DNA from: Frankiaceae bacterium
GTDB taxonomy: Bacteria > Actinomycetota > Actinomycetes > Mycobacteriales > SCTD01
Direction: 5' to 3'
Assembly (NCBI GenBank): GCA_016650445.1
Contig: JAENVS010000026.1
Span: 1 to 64,000 of the forward strand
Length of the DNA: 64,000 bases
In this document: positions 44,143 through 52,626 of the stretch, one piece after another
Numbering within the stretch: position 1 is the stretch's first letter
Layout of the letters: every line of letters begins with the position of its first letter
Made by a program: the position numbers and the translations under genes
Notes under the pieces: generated by a model
Databases searched by the model: none
Seen by the model: the letters and a program-made list of their open reading frames with translations, nothing else
What the model was told of the DNA's origin: nothing

Positions 44143-44958
44143 GTGCAGGTAGCGCTCGCCGGCTGCAGCACCATCGACGACCCCGACGAGCCGGCACTCG
44201 TCGCGGCGCTGGACCGGCTCGGGGTGCGCGCGACCGGTGTGCCCTGGGACGCGGACGTCGACTGGTCGGCGTACGACTTGGTTGTGGTCCGCTCGACCTG
44301 GGACTACGTCGAGCGGCTGCCCGAGTTCCTGGCGTGGGCCGACTCCGTGCCTCGCCTCGCCAACCCGGCGGCGGTGCTGCGCTGGAACACCGACAAGCAC
44401 TACCTCGCCGAGCTCGCGGCTGCCGGTGTGCCCGTCGTGCCGACGACATACGTCGAGGGCGAGTTCGTCCCACCACCAGGCGAGTACGTCGTGAAGCCCA
44501 CGGTCAGCGCCGCCGCGATGGACACGGCCAGGTACGGCCCCGGAGACGACGCCGCGGCGACCGCGCACGTCGAGCGGCTCCGCGCCGCCGGGCGGGGCGT
44601 GCTGGTGCAGCCCTACCTGCGCGCTGTCGAGGAGCACGACGAGACGTCACTGCTGTTCCTCGGTGGGGTGTTCAGCCATGGCGCGATGAAGGGGCCGGTG
44701 CTGGTGGGCGACCGTGCGCTGACGCCGGTCGAGACCGTGATCGGTCCGCGGGACCCGTCAGCCGCGGAGCGGGCCGTCGCGGAGCAGGTCCTGTCCGTGG
44801 TCCGTGAGCCGCTGCTCTATGCGCGGGTCGATCTGCTGCCCGGGCCGGACGGTCCGCTGTTGCTGGAGCTCGAGCTGACCGAGCCGTTCCTGTTCCTCGA
44901 CATGGCCGAGGGGGCTAAGGACCGCTTCGCCTCGGCCATTGCCGGCTGGCGACCGTGA
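44143..44958 (+). CDS. ATP-grasp domain protein
   Basis: A 271-residue cytoplasmic protein with an ATP-grasp fold like RimK or glutathione synthetase. A short pre-ATP-grasp domain (VQVALAGCSTIDDPDEPAL, DLVVVRSTWDYVERLPEF) is followed by the nucleotide-binding region (EYVVKPTVSAAAMD, VLVQPYLRAVEEHDETSLLF, FSHGAMKGP) and the metal-ligand strand RVDLLPGPDGPLLLELELTEP. It should join a carboxylate to an amine or thiol; the substrate is unknown. The start is a GTG ten bases after ctaB; the stop overlaps the next flavoprotein (GTGA), so the pair likely works together. Confidence 0.8.
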   Translation: MQVALAGCSTIDDPDEPALVAALDRLGVRATGVPWDADVDWSAYDLVVVRSTWDYVERLPEFLAWADSVPRLANPAAVLRWNTDKHYLAELAAAGVPVVPTTYVEGEFVPPPGEYVVKPTVSAAAMDTARYGPGDDAAATAHVERLRAAGRGVLVQPYLRAVEEHDETSLLFLGGVFSHGAMKGPVLVGDRALTPVETVIGPRDPSAAERAVAEQVLSVVREPLLYARVDLLPGPDGPLLLELELTEPFLFLDMAEGAKDRFASAIAGWRP

Positions 44959-46292
44959 AGCTCGCGTCGCCCCGCGATCGGGCCGGCCGGTTCGTGAACT
45001 GGGCCAGGACCGAGACGAGCACACCGTCGGAGTGGTCCCGGCCCACGACCGAGGGGGAGGTCGCGCACGCCGTCGATCGCGCGCGGGCCGCCGGGACAAG
45101 CGTGCGAGTCATCGGCGCCGGTCACTCGTGGTCGCGCATCGCCGTACCCGAAGCGGTCGCGATGTCGCTCGACGCGATGGCCGGGGACGTCCGCGTCGAC
45201 GACGCCCGACAGACGGTGACGGTGCCGGGCGGGATGCGGCTGCGCGACCTCAGCGCCCACCTGCTGCGGTCGGGGCTGTCGCTGCCGATCGTCGGCTCCA
45301 TCCAGGCGCAGACGGTGGCCGGCGCGATCGCCACGGGGACGCACGGCTCGAGCCTCACGCACGGCAACCTCTCGAGCCTGGTCACCGCGGTGCGTGTGGT
45401 CGCCGGCACCGGCGAGGTCGTTGACATCGGGCGGGACGACGAGCGGCTGAACGCCCTCCGCGTCCATCTGGGCGCGCTCGGGGTGGTGACGCGGGTGACC
45501 CTTCGCGTGCGCGCCGCCGGTCGGCTGCATCAGTTGATCGAGCACCTGCCGGTCGAGGCGGTGCCGGACGCGTTGCCGGAGATCGCGGCCAGCGCGGAGT
45601 ACGTCAAGGTCTGGTGGCTGGCGCACGCCAGCTCGGCGCAGGTCATCCGCTACACGCGGACCGACGACCCGGTGACCCGGCGCCCCGCGGCCGCCACCTC
45701 CCGATGGATCGACGAGCGCGTCATGCACCGGTCGGTCTTCCCAGCCCTCGTGCGGTTGCAGCACCGCCGGCCAGCGGTCACGGCCGGCATCAACGAGCGG
45801 CTCTCGCGGATGTACCTCGGTGCCGCGTCACAGATCGGCCAGGACGCGCTGATGCTCAACACCCCCATGCCGATGCGGCACCGCGAGACGGAGGCCGCCG
45901 TACCGATGGGCACTGCGCCGGAGGCGGTACGCCGGGTGCTGGACCTGTTCCAGGGCGGGCGGCCTGCCGTCAGCTTCCCGCTGGAGATCCGCTTCGTCCG
46001 TGGGGACGACGCGTGGATGAGCCCGGCCTCCGTCCAGGACAGGGGCGCCGACACCTGCCAGATTGGTGCCTACTCCACCGACGGCCCGGACTGCACGTCG
46101 TACTTCGACGCCTTCTGGCGCGTCATGCGACCGCTCGGTGCGCGCCCGCACTGGGGCAAGGAGCTCGATCACACGGCCGACGAGCTGCGACCGCTCTATT
46201 GCCACATGGACCGCTTCACCGCGCTTCGGGACCAGCTGGATCCGCAGCGCGTGTTCGGCGGGGAGTTCCATTCGCGCGTGCTCGGCCGCTAG
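44955..46292 (+). CDS. D-arabinono-1,4-lactone oxidase-like flavoprotein
   Basis: A 445-residue FAD enzyme of the sugar-lactone/alditol oxidase group (FAD_binding_4 plus ALO domain). The FAD-binding half has RVIGAGHSWSRIA (residues ~51-63; the His is the likely site of covalent FAD attachment by analogy) and GSIQAQTVAGAIATGTHGSS. The C-terminal ALO half ends with PLGARPHWGKELDH and LDPQRVFGGEF, both typical. It would oxidise a sugar lactone or polyol with O2 or another acceptor; the substrate is open. The start overlaps the ATP-grasp stop. Confidence 0.85.
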   Translation: MKLASPRDRAGRFVNWARTETSTPSEWSRPTTEGEVAHAVDRARAAGTSVRVIGAGHSWSRIAVPEAVAMSLDAMAGDVRVDDARQTVTVPGGMRLRDLSAHLLRSGLSLPIVGSIQAQTVAGAIATGTHGSSLTHGNLSSLVTAVRVVAGTGEVVDIGRDDERLNALRVHLGALGVVTRVTLRVRAAGRLHQLIEHLPVEAVPDALPEIAASAEYVKVWWLAHASSAQVIRYTRTDDPVTRRPAAATSRWIDERVMHRSVFPALVRLQHRRPAVTAGINERLSRMYLGAASQIGQDALMLNTPMPMRHRETEAAVPMGTAPEAVRRVLDLFQGGRPAVSFPLEIRFVRGDDAWMSPASVQDRGADTCQIGAYSTDGPDCTSYFDAFWRVMRPLGARPHWGKELDHTADELRPLYCHMDRFTALRDQLDPQRVFGGEFHSRVLGR

Positions 46293-46295
46293 CGT
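46290..46295 (+). promoter_or_regulatory. Leaderless -10 overlapping the upstream stop codon
   Basis: TAGCGT begins with the TAG stop of the lactone-oxidase-like gene (46290-46292) and ends six bases before the GTG at 46302. The gene may thus have its own leaderless promoter inside the run. Confidence 0.5.
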
Positions 46296-46301
46296 CACCG
46301 C

Positions 46302-47435
46302 GTGCGCGTTGTCGTGTTGGGGGCGGGCTTCGGCGGGCTGGAGATCGCCGCGCTGCTGTCGGCCGGATTCGGTGACGCGCTCGACCTGGTGCTCATCGAC
46401 AAGAGCGACTGCTTCGTGTTCGGGTTCTCGAAGCTGGACGTGATGTTCGGCCGGCACCCGGCAGACGGTGCGGTGCACCGGTACGCCGACCTTGTCCAGC
46501 CCGGGGTGCGGTTCGTCCGCGCCGACGTGCTGTCGATTGATCCGACTGCGAAGCGGGTCGACACGACAGCCGGGCCGTTTGTGGCGGACATCCTCGTCGT
46601 CGCACTCGGCGCGGACCTGCACCCGGAGGCGACACCCGGCCTCGTCGAGGGGGGCCACGAGTTCTACACGGTGGCCGGCGCGTTCGCGTTGAGCGAGGTG
46701 CTGGCCGACTTCCGCGGCGGCGACGTCGTCGTCGGTCTGACCTCGACACCGTTCAAGTGCCCGCCGGCGCCGAGCGAGACTGCCCTGCTGATGTGCGAGT
46801 TCCTGACCGCGCGCGGGCTCCGCGACAGCTCGACGGTGTCCCTCGTCATGCCCTTGCCCCTGCCCATACCGCCGTCGCCGCTCGCTTCCGAGGCGCTTCT
46901 GGCCGCCTTCGCGGACCGCGGCATCGCCTGGCACCCCGACCGGCTGGTGCGCGCACTCGATGTCGCCCGGCGCAGGGTCGTCCTGGCCGACGGAGGCGAG
47001 CTGCCGTACGACCTGTTCCTCGGTGTTCCCACCCATCGCGTGCCCGCGGTTGTCGCTTCCTCCGGTCTCGCGGTTGACGGGTGGGTGCCGGTCGATCCGC
47101 TGACCCTGGAGACGCGGTTCCCGGGTGTCTACGCGGTCGGTGACGTGACCAGCGTCGGCACGCCGAAGGCCGGCGTCTTCGCCGAGGGCCAGGCGGCGGT
47201 GGTCGCGGCGCGCATCGCGGCCCTGCTGCGGGGCGATGCCACCGACCGCACGTACGACGGCAGGGGAGTCTGCTACGTCGAGTTCGGCGCCGGCCAGCTT
47301 GGCAAGGTGGACGTGACCTTCCTGAGCGGGCAGCCGCCCACGGGTGGGTTCGAGGGGCCATCGTCGGCGCTCATGGCCGACAAGGTCGAGTTCGGCAGGT
47401 CCCGCATCGAGCGCTGGTTCGGTCAGCGCGGGTAG
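46302..47435 (+). CDS. SQR-like NAD(P)/FAD-dependent oxidoreductase
   Basis: A 377-residue flavoprotein related to sulfide:quinone oxidoreductase and type II NADH dehydrogenase. FAD motif VVVLGAGFGGLEIAALL opens the protein; KCPPAPSETALLM holds the cysteine-proline motif typical of the SQR group; VYAVGDVTSVGTPKAGVFAEGQA is the second FAD motif; CYVEFGAGQLGKVDVTF is near the C-terminus. An obvious second catalytic cysteine in the middle is not seen, so sulfide oxidation is doubtful. The GTG start appears leaderless. Its last 13 bases overlap the convergent gene. Confidence 0.8.
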   Translation: MRVVVLGAGFGGLEIAALLSAGFGDALDLVLIDKSDCFVFGFSKLDVMFGRHPADGAVHRYADLVQPGVRFVRADVLSIDPTAKRVDTTAGPFVADILVVALGADLHPEATPGLVEGGHEFYTVAGAFALSEVLADFRGGDVVVGLTSTPFKCPPAPSETALLMCEFLTARGLRDSSTVSLVMPLPLPIPPSPLASEALLAAFADRGIAWHPDRLVRALDVARRRVVLADGGELPYDLFLGVPTHRVPAVVASSGLAVDGWVPVDPLTLETRFPGVYAVGDVTSVGTPKAGVFAEGQAAVVAARIAALLRGDATDRTYDGRGVCYVEFGAGQLGKVDVTFLSGQPPTGGFEGPSSALMADKVEFGRSRIERWFGQRG

Positions 47436-48172
47436 CCAGAGCGTCGCGCGATCCGCTCACCGGGCGCCACCGCGACGTACACCGTGTTGGCGGACGTCCC
47501 GCCGGTCAGGTGGTTTGCGAACGGCACCACATGGGTGGTCACGGTGGCGAAGACCTGCTGCAGTACGTCGGTGAAGTCTTCGTCGGGTGGGTCGTCCGAC
47601 CAGAGGGCGAAGACCCCGCCGGGATGGAGTCTGTCGGCGACCCGGCCGAGGCCGGCTGGTGTGTAGAAGGGTGCGTGGCTGTCGTTCAAGAGGTGTCGCG
47701 GGGAGTGGTCGACGTCGAGGAGCACGGCGTGATGGCGGTCGGGGCCGCCCGGCCAGAACCGCTCGGCGCCGGCGACCAACGCGAAGAAGTCGCCGTGCAC
47801 GAGCCGGCATCGCGGGTCGTCGGTCAGATCCTCGGCGTGGGGGAGCAGCCCCTGGCGGTGCCAGTCGATGACCGCGTCGAGTGCCTCCACGACGGCCAGC
47901 GAGCGGACTCGCGGATCCGCCAGTGCGGCGCGCGCCGTGTAGCCCAGTCCCAGGCCGCCGACCACGACGTCGAGCGCGTCATCGGGAGCCGCTGCCAGGC
48001 CGAGATCGGACAGCGCGACCTCCGCGACGGTGAACAGGCTCGACATCAGGTACTCGTCGCCGAGCATCACCTCGTACACCTCGATCTTCAGCGTCGGCTC
48101 CAACCGGCGCCGCAGGCTGACCTCCCCGATCGGAGTCTCGCGCCAGTCGAGTTCCTCGAACCGCTTGCTCAC
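47423..48172 (-). CDS. Spermidine synthase-like SAM-binding protein
   Basis: A 249-residue protein with a Rossmann methyltransferase fold of the spermidine-synthase type. The SAM/dcSAM-binding loop is VVVGGLGLGYTARAAL with acidic VVEALDAVIDWHRQGLLP; LVHGDFFAL and HAVLLDVDHSPRHLL follow. The aminopropyltransferase gatekeeper Asp pattern is only partly kept, so true polyamine synthesis is uncertain. The start is a GTG at 48172 overlapping the ctaA stop (GTGA); upstream in-frame residues look non-coding. Confidence 0.75.
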   Translation of the reverse strand: MSKRFEELDWRETPIGEVSLRRRLEPTLKIEVYEVMLGDEYLMSSLFTVAEVALSDLGLAAAPDDALDVVVGGLGLGYTARAALADPRVRSLAVVEALDAVIDWHRQGLLPHAEDLTDDPRCRLVHGDFFALVAGAERFWPGGPDRHHAVLLDVDHSPRHLLNDSHAPFYTPAGLGRVADRLHPGGVFALWSDDPPDEDFTDVLQQVFATVTTHVVPFANHLTGGTSANTVYVAVAPGERIARRSGYPR

Positions 48173-49089
48173 GCCGAGTTCAGCGCAGACTCCGGCGCGG
48201 CAGCGGGCACCGCCGCGACAGCCGGATCGCGGGCGCGTAGCGAGAGCACCGTGCGGCAGGCAGCGACGAGCACCAGGCACGCCCCGGCGAGGTGTGCACC
48301 GACCAGGATGATCGGCAGGTCGGTGAAGTACTGCGTCCAGCCGACGGTCGCCTGGCCGAGCTCGACGAGCACGAGGATGCCGGCGGCCCGCGACGGGGCG
48401 CCGGTGGCCCGCAGCCCGACCCAGAGGGCGATGCTCAGCCCGATCAGCAGCATGACCAGGTCAGCGTGGAACTGGCTGACGGTCGCCGGGTCGAAGCCGG
48501 TGCGGCTGGCCTGGGCATCTCCCGAGTGCGGTCCGGAGCCGGTCACGACCGTTCCCACGACGAGCGTCACGCCCACGACCGCGAGGACGGCCTGCGCCAG
48601 CCGCTGCAACGGCTGCGGGGCAAGAGCGCTCACCGGGTCGTCGCCCTCCTGCACTCGACGGTGGAGGGTCACCGCGATCGCGATCAGCACCATGGACAGC
48701 AGGAAGTGCCCCATCACGGTCCATGGGTTGAGGCCGGTGCGCACGGTGATGCCGCCCAGGCCGGCCTGCGCCGGGATGCCCAGCACGAGCACCGTCGCCA
48801 GGCGGACGGATGTCGTCCGTCGCGGGCGGTGCCGCAGCACGGTCACCAGCGTCGCGGCCACCACGGCGACGAGAACGAACGTCAGCATCCGGTTGCCGAA
48901 CTCGATGAAGGCGTGCCCCGCCGCCTCCGCCGTCGGCGTGTAGCTCGCACCGCTGCAGCGCGGCCAGTCCGGGCACCCGAGGCCCGAGTCGGTCAGCCGG
49001 ACGGCGCCGCCGGTGACGACGATCGCGGCGTTGGCGACGATGCTGGCGAGCGCGAGCCGGCGCACCGTCTGCGCGCTCGGCCGGAACAT
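48169..49089 (-). CDS. ctaA: Heme A synthase
   Basis: A 306-residue COX15/CtaA membrane protein that oxidises heme O to heme A for cytochrome aa3 oxidase. Eight helices are expected. Heme-ligand histidines appear in AAGHAFIEFGNR, MGHFLLSMVL, SQFHADLVMLL and GAHLAGACLV. The cysteine pair in GLGCPDWPRCSG matches the extracellular disulfide loop of Gram-positive CtaA. The ATG at 49089 lies six bases after a TAGGCT -10-like hexamer, so it appears leaderless. Confidence 0.95.
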   Translation of the reverse strand: MFRPSAQTVRRLALASIVANAAIVVTGGAVRLTDSGLGCPDWPRCSGASYTPTAEAAGHAFIEFGNRMLTFVLVAVVAATLVTVLRHRPRRTTSVRLATVLVLGIPAQAGLGGITVRTGLNPWTVMGHFLLSMVLIAIAVTLHRRVQEGDDPVSALAPQPLQRLAQAVLAVVGVTLVVGTVVTGSGPHSGDAQASRTGFDPATVSQFHADLVMLLIGLSIALWVGLRATGAPSRAAGILVLVELGQATVGWTQYFTDLPIILVGAHLAGACLVLVAACRTVLSLRARDPAVAAVPAAAPESALNSA

Positions 49090-49095
49090 GGTGCC

Positions 49096-49101
49096 AGCCT
49101 A
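49096..49101 (-). promoter_or_regulatory. Leaderless -10 element of ctaA
   Basis: On the minus strand TAGGCT (49101-49096) is followed by GGCACC and then the ATG. No Shine-Dalgarno fits between. Confidence 0.65.
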
Positions 49102-49188
49102 CGGAGCAGGTCCCGCTGATCGGGATGCCGGGCGGGCCGGGTGGGGGCCTTCTGTAACGTGTTCTCGTCCGTCCGGTCGAAGGGGAAC

Positions 49189-50193
49189 GTGAGCTCCGTG
49201 TCTGCCGTGGACGTCGACCTGCTCATCGTGGGCGCCGGCCCGAGCGGCCTGTACGGCGCCTACTACGCCGGCTTTCGCGGGCTCACCTGCGCGATCGTCG
49301 ACGCGCTGTCCGAGGCAGGCGGCCAGGTCACCGCGCTCTACCCGGAGAAGATGATATTCGACATCGCCGGCTTCCCGTCGGTCCGGGGCAAGGACCTCGT
49401 TCGCAACCTGGTCCAGCAGGCAGCGCCGTTCAACCCGACGTACCTGCTCGGTGAGCAGGCGGTGTCCTACGAGCACACCGGAGACGGGGTCGTCGTGACG
49501 ACCGGGGTCGGCACGGTCATCCGCGCCAAGGCGGTCGTGGTGACGGGCGGCATCGGCACGTTCAACCCGCGACCGCTGCCGGGCGGGGCCGACTGGGAGG
49601 GCAAGGGGCTGGCCTACGTCGTACCGTCCTTCGCGCCGTACCGGGAGAAGGACGTCGTCGTGGTCGGGGGCGGTGACAGCGCGCTGGACTGGGCGCTGGG
49701 CCTGGAACCCATCGCGAAATCCGTCACGCTTGTCCACCGGCGCGACGCCTTCCGGGCGCACGCGCACTCCGTCAAGCTGCTGCGCGACTCGACCGTCTCG
49801 CTGTGCATCCCCGCGCAGGTGGTCGGCATCTCGGGCACCGAGCGGGTCGAGTCCATCTCGGTGCGCAACACCGAGACCAAGCAGGTCAGCGAGCTGCCGG
49901 CGCAGGAGGTCGTGGCGGCGCTCGGCTTCACCGCCGACATCACGCCGCTGGAGGCCTGGGGACTGAACGTGGAGGAGCGGCACATCGTCGTCGACACCAC
50001 GATGGCGACCAACCTGCCGAGGGTGTTCGCCGCGGGGGACATCACGGAGTACGCCGGCAAGGTGCGGCTGATCAGCGTCGGGTTCGGGGAGGTCGCGACC
50101 GCGGTCTGCAACGCGGCTACCGTCATAGACCCGGAGGCCACGGTTTTCCCGGGGCACTCGACCGAGCAGCAGGGGGAGGGGCCAGCCGCATGA
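49189..50193 (+). CDS. Ferredoxin-NADP reductase type 2 (TrxR-like)
   Basis: A 334-residue FAD/NAD(P) flavoprotein of the thioredoxin-reductase-like ferredoxin reductase class. FAD motif [47 protein letters not shown](P) motif [17 protein letters not shown] with [13 protein letters not shown], and [21 protein letters not shown] are all present. There is no CxxC redox pair, as expected for this class. It should pass electrons from NADPH to the ferredoxin next door. Three GTG codons (49189, 49198, 49207) are possible starts after AAGGGG at 49180-49185; TAACGT at 49155-49160 is a likely -10. The stop overlaps fdxA (ATGA). Confidence 0.87.
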   Translation: MSSVSAVDVDLLIVGAGPSGLYGAYYAGFRGLTCAIVDALSEAGGQVTALYPEKMIFDIAGFPSVRGKDLVRNLVQQAAPFNPTYLLGEQAVSYEHTGDGVVVTTGVGTVIRAKAVVVTGGIGTFNPRPLPGGADWEGKGLAYVVPSFAPYREKDVVVVGGGDSALDWALGLEPIAKSVTLVHRRDAFRAHAHSVKLLRDSTVSLCIPAQVVGISGTERVESISVRNTETKQVSELPAQEVVAALGFTADITPLEAWGLNVEERHIVVDTTMATNLPRVFAAGDITEYAGKVRLISVGFGEVATAVCNAATVIDPEATVFPGHSTEQQGEGPAA

Positions 50194-50543
50194 CCTTCGT
50201 CATCACGAGCACGTGCCTGGACCTCAAGGACATGTCGTGCGTCGAGGAGTGCCCGGTCGACTGCATCTACGAGGGCGGTCGCAAGCTCTACATCCAGCCC
50301 AAGGAGTGCATCGACTGCGGCGCGTGCGAGCCGGTCTGCCCGGTCGACGCGATCTACCCCGACCGGCAGCTGCCCGCCGAGAACGCCGAGGACAAGGAAG
50401 ACAACAAGGCGTTCTTCGAGATCATCCTGCCGGGTCGTGACGCACCGCTGGGCGCGCCCGGCGGTTCGATGCGGGTCGGCAACACCGAGGCCGACACACC
50501 CCGGATTGCCGCGCTGCCGCCCAACCCCGACGCCGAGAACTGA
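50190..50543 (+). CDS. fdxA: 7Fe ferredoxin (3Fe-4S/4Fe-4S)
   Basis: A 117-residue seven-iron ferredoxin. The cysteine pattern C9, C17, C21 with the later CP of the second motif serves the [3Fe-4S] cluster, and [17 protein letters not shown] holds the [4Fe-4S] cluster. [17 protein letters not shown] at the start and [18 protein letters not shown] are typical of actinobacterial FdxA. The ATG overlaps the reductase stop, so the pair is coupled and likely functional partners; the ferredoxin may serve P450s or other reductive enzymes elsewhere. Confidence 0.93.
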   Translation: MTFVITSTCLDLKDMSCVEECPVDCIYEGGRKLYIQPKECIDCGACEPVCPVDAIYPDRQLPAENAEDKEDNKAFFEIILPGRDAPLGAPGGSMRVGNTEADTPRIAALPPNPDAEN

Positions 50544-50908
50544 TGACCCCGCTCGAGACGGTCCACGCGTTCATGGCGGCTGCTGCCCTGCGCGACTACG
50601 ACGCCGCGATGGCGCTGCTCGCCGACGACGTCGAGTACCAGAACATGCCGCTACCGCCGGTGCACGGCCACGCCGCGGTGCGCGAGACGCTCGAGGCGCT
50701 GCTCGCCATGTGCGCCGGCTCGGAGTGGATCGTCCACCGCGAGCTCGCCGACGGGCCGCTCGTCATGAACGAGCGCACCGACCGGTTCCTGCTCAAGGGC
50801 GAGTGGGTCGACCTGCCCGTCGCGGGCGTGTTCGAGGTGCACGACGGGCGCATCACGCTCTGGCGCGACTACTTCGACCTGCCCACCATCATGAACAAGA
50901 TGCTCTGA
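50543..50908 (+). CDS. Limonene-1,2-epoxide hydrolase-like protein
   Basis: A 121-residue protein with the SnoaL/LEH cone-shaped fold. Residues matching the Rhodococcus limonene epoxide hydrolase active site are visible: VEYQNMPLPP (Tyr, Asn), ERTDRF (Arg, Asp pair) and LWRDYFD (final Asp). It is therefore a candidate epoxide hydrolase acting on a terpene or steroid-like epoxide rather than a polyketide cyclase. The ATG shares one base with the fdxA stop, so it is in the ferredoxin operon. A large stem-loop follows. Confidence 0.8.
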   Translation: MTPLETVHAFMAAAALRDYDAAMALLADDVEYQNMPLPPVHGHAAVRETLEALLAMCAGSEWIVHRELADGPLVMNERTDRFLLKGEWVDLPVAGVFEVHDGRITLWRDYFDLPTIMNKML

Positions 50909-50922
50909 CCGCACCCAATCAC

Positions 50923-50977
50923 GATCGCTGTGCGCATCCCGCGCTCACGTCCTGAGCGTGCCGCGCGCACGCCGATC
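50923..50977. terminator. Nested palindromic terminator
   Basis: Three nested stems: GATCG/CGATC (50923-50927, 50973-50977), GTGCGC/GCGCAC (50930-50935, 50965-50970) and CGCTCA/TGAGCG (50942-50947, 50953-50958) round a 5-base loop. It lies between convergent genes and should end both transcripts. Confidence 0.65.
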
Positions 50978-51004
50978 ACACCGGTCGGGGCAGGCGAGGG
51001 GCGT

Positions 51005-52477
51005 TCAGGCGGAGGCGGTGGGGACGCCGGGGACCTCGGTGCCGGCGGGGAGGCAGATCGACTTCGACTCGAGGTACGCCGCAAGGCCCTCGGGACCGAG
51101 CTCGCGGCCGATCCCGCTGTTCTTGTAGCCGCCGAACGGCGCGCCGAAGTCCAGCGAGAAGCCGTTGATCGTGAACGTCCCGGTGCGGACCCGGCGGGCG
51201 ATGTCGATGCCGGCCGGGATGTCGGATGTGAAGACGGTGCCGGACAGGCCGTACTCGCTGTTGTTGGCGATCTTCACGGCGTCGTCGGGGGAGTCATACG
51301 GGATGACCGCGACGACCGGCCCGAAGACCTCTTCCTGCGCGAGCGTGGAGTCGGGCTCGACGTTGATGAAGACCGTCGGCTCGACGTACCAGCCCGTCGA
51401 CTGGCTGCTCGGCCGGCCGCCGCCCGTCGTGATCTTGCCGCCCTCCTTCTGCGCCGTCGCGATGTAGCCCTCGACGCGGTCGCGCTGGCGCTCGGCGACC
51501 AGCGGGCCGATCTGCGTCGCCGGGTCGAGCGGGTCACCGACGATCTGCTGCGAGGCGAACTCGGTGATCGCGTCGACGATCTCGGTGTAGCGGTCGCGGC
51601 TGGCGAGGATGCGGGTCTGCGCGACGCAGGCCTGTCCGTTGTTCATGAAGCTCGAGCCGAGCAGGGCGGGGATCGACGTCTCCAGGTCGGCGTCGTCGAG
51701 GATGATCGCCGCCGACTTGCCACCGAGCTCGAGGGTGAGGCGGCGCAGCCGCTCCCCGGCCAGGGCGCCGATCCGCTTGCCCGCAATCGTGGAACCCGTG
51801 AAGGCGATCTTGTCGATGTCGGGGTGGGTGACGAGGTGCTCGCCCACCTCGCGGCCCGCGGTCACGATGTTCACGACACCCGCCGGGATACCGGCCTCGT
51901 CGAGGCACTCAGCCAGCAGGTAGGAGTCGAGCGGGGTCTCGGGTGCGGGCTTCAGCACGACCGTGCAACCAGCGGCGAGCGCCGGTGCGATCTTCAGCAT
52001 CGCGGTGAACAGCGGGACGTTCCACGGCACGATCGCGGCGACGACACCCACCGGCTCCTTGCGCACCAGTGACGGCCCCATCAGCCCGGGCCGCAGCTCC
52101 TCGAAGTGGAACGTCTGCGCCAGCCCGGCGTAGTAGTCGAGCACCATCGTGCTCGACAGCACCTGACCCATGATCGAGAACGAGTACGGCGACCCGTTCT
52201 CGCTGCTGATCAGCTTGGCGAACTCGTCCATCCGCGCGTTGATGGATGCCGACAGCGCGGCGATCTTCGCGGACCGCTCGGCAGCCGTCGTACGGCTCCA
52301 CTCGCTGTCGTCGAAGGCCTTCCGGGCAGCGGCCACGGCCCGGTCGATGTCGGCGTTGGTCCCGTCCGGGACGCGCGCGATCACCTGCTCGGTGTGCGGG
52401 CTGACGACGTCGATCGTCCCCGTGCCGGCAGGGGCGACGTAGCCGCCGTCGATGTAGAAGTGCTCGCGCGTCTCCAC
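51005..52477 (-). CDS. Aldehyde dehydrogenase
   Basis: A 490-residue NAD(P)+-dependent aldehyde dehydrogenase that makes a carboxylic acid from an aldehyde. The catalytic Glu lies in LELGGKSAAIILDDAD (E250) and the catalytic Cys in NNGQACVAQTRIL (C284); PWNVPLF, GSTIAGKRIG and VFGPVVAVIPYD are cofactor and fold motifs. The chosen start is a GTG at 52477, seven bases after GAGGAGGA; a frame of 13 more codons upstream overlaps the operator region. It is divergent from the alcohol dehydrogenase, with a KstR-like site 42 bases before the start. The two would convert an alcohol to an acid in turn. Confidence 0.92.
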   Translation of the reverse strand: METREHFYIDGGYVAPAGTGTIDVVSPHTEQVIARVPDGTNADIDRAVAAARKAFDDSEWSRTTAAERSAKIAALSASINARMDEFAKLISSENGSPYSFSIMGQVLSSTMVLDYYAGLAQTFHFEELRPGLMGPSLVRKEPVGVVAAIVPWNVPLFTAMLKIAPALAAGCTVVLKPAPETPLDSYLLAECLDEAGIPAGVVNIVTAGREVGEHLVTHPDIDKIAFTGSTIAGKRIGALAGERLRRLTLELGGKSAAIILDDADLETSIPALLGSSFMNNGQACVAQTRILASRDRYTEIVDAITEFASQQIVGDPLDPATQIGPLVAERQRDRVEGYIATAQKEGGKITTGGGRPSSQSTGWYVEPTVFINVEPDSTLAQEEVFGPVVAVIPYDSPDDAVKIANNSEYGLSGTVFTSDIPAGIDIARRVRTGTFTINGFSLDFGAPFGGYKNSGIGRELGPEGLAAYLESKSICLPAGTEVPGVPTASA

Positions 52478-52518
52478 CCGGAAGTCCTCCTCGTTGGGGC
52501 ATGTCGCCGGCTGCATTA

Positions 52519-52532
52519 TGGAACACGTTCTA
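52519..52532. promoter_or_regulatory. KstR-like operator 1 (aldehyde dehydrogenase)
   Basis: TGGAACACGTTCTA fits TNNAACNNGTTNNA, the operator of KstR, the TetR-family repressor of mycobacterial cholesterol catabolism. On the minus strand it reads TAGAACGTGTTCCA and is followed at once by a CATAAT -10-like hexamer. Confidence 0.7.
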
Positions 52533-52557
52533 GTCGTTGCGCCAGGGCCCGCCTCCC

Positions 52558-52585
52558 TTGCCGCCCAACTAGAACCGGTTATAGA
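52558..52585 (+). promoter_or_regulatory. Alcohol dehydrogenase promoter with KstR-like operator 2
   Basis: TAGAACCGGTTATA (52570-52583) fits TNNAACNNGTTNNA. It overlaps a -10-like TATAGA (52580-52585), which has TTGCCG (52558-52563) as a -35 with a 16-base spacer. Binding would block the promoter directly. Confidence 0.7.
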
Positions 52586-52626
52586 TTTCGAGCGTCTGAT
52601 CTTCCGAGCGGTAGGAGCGGGATCTC

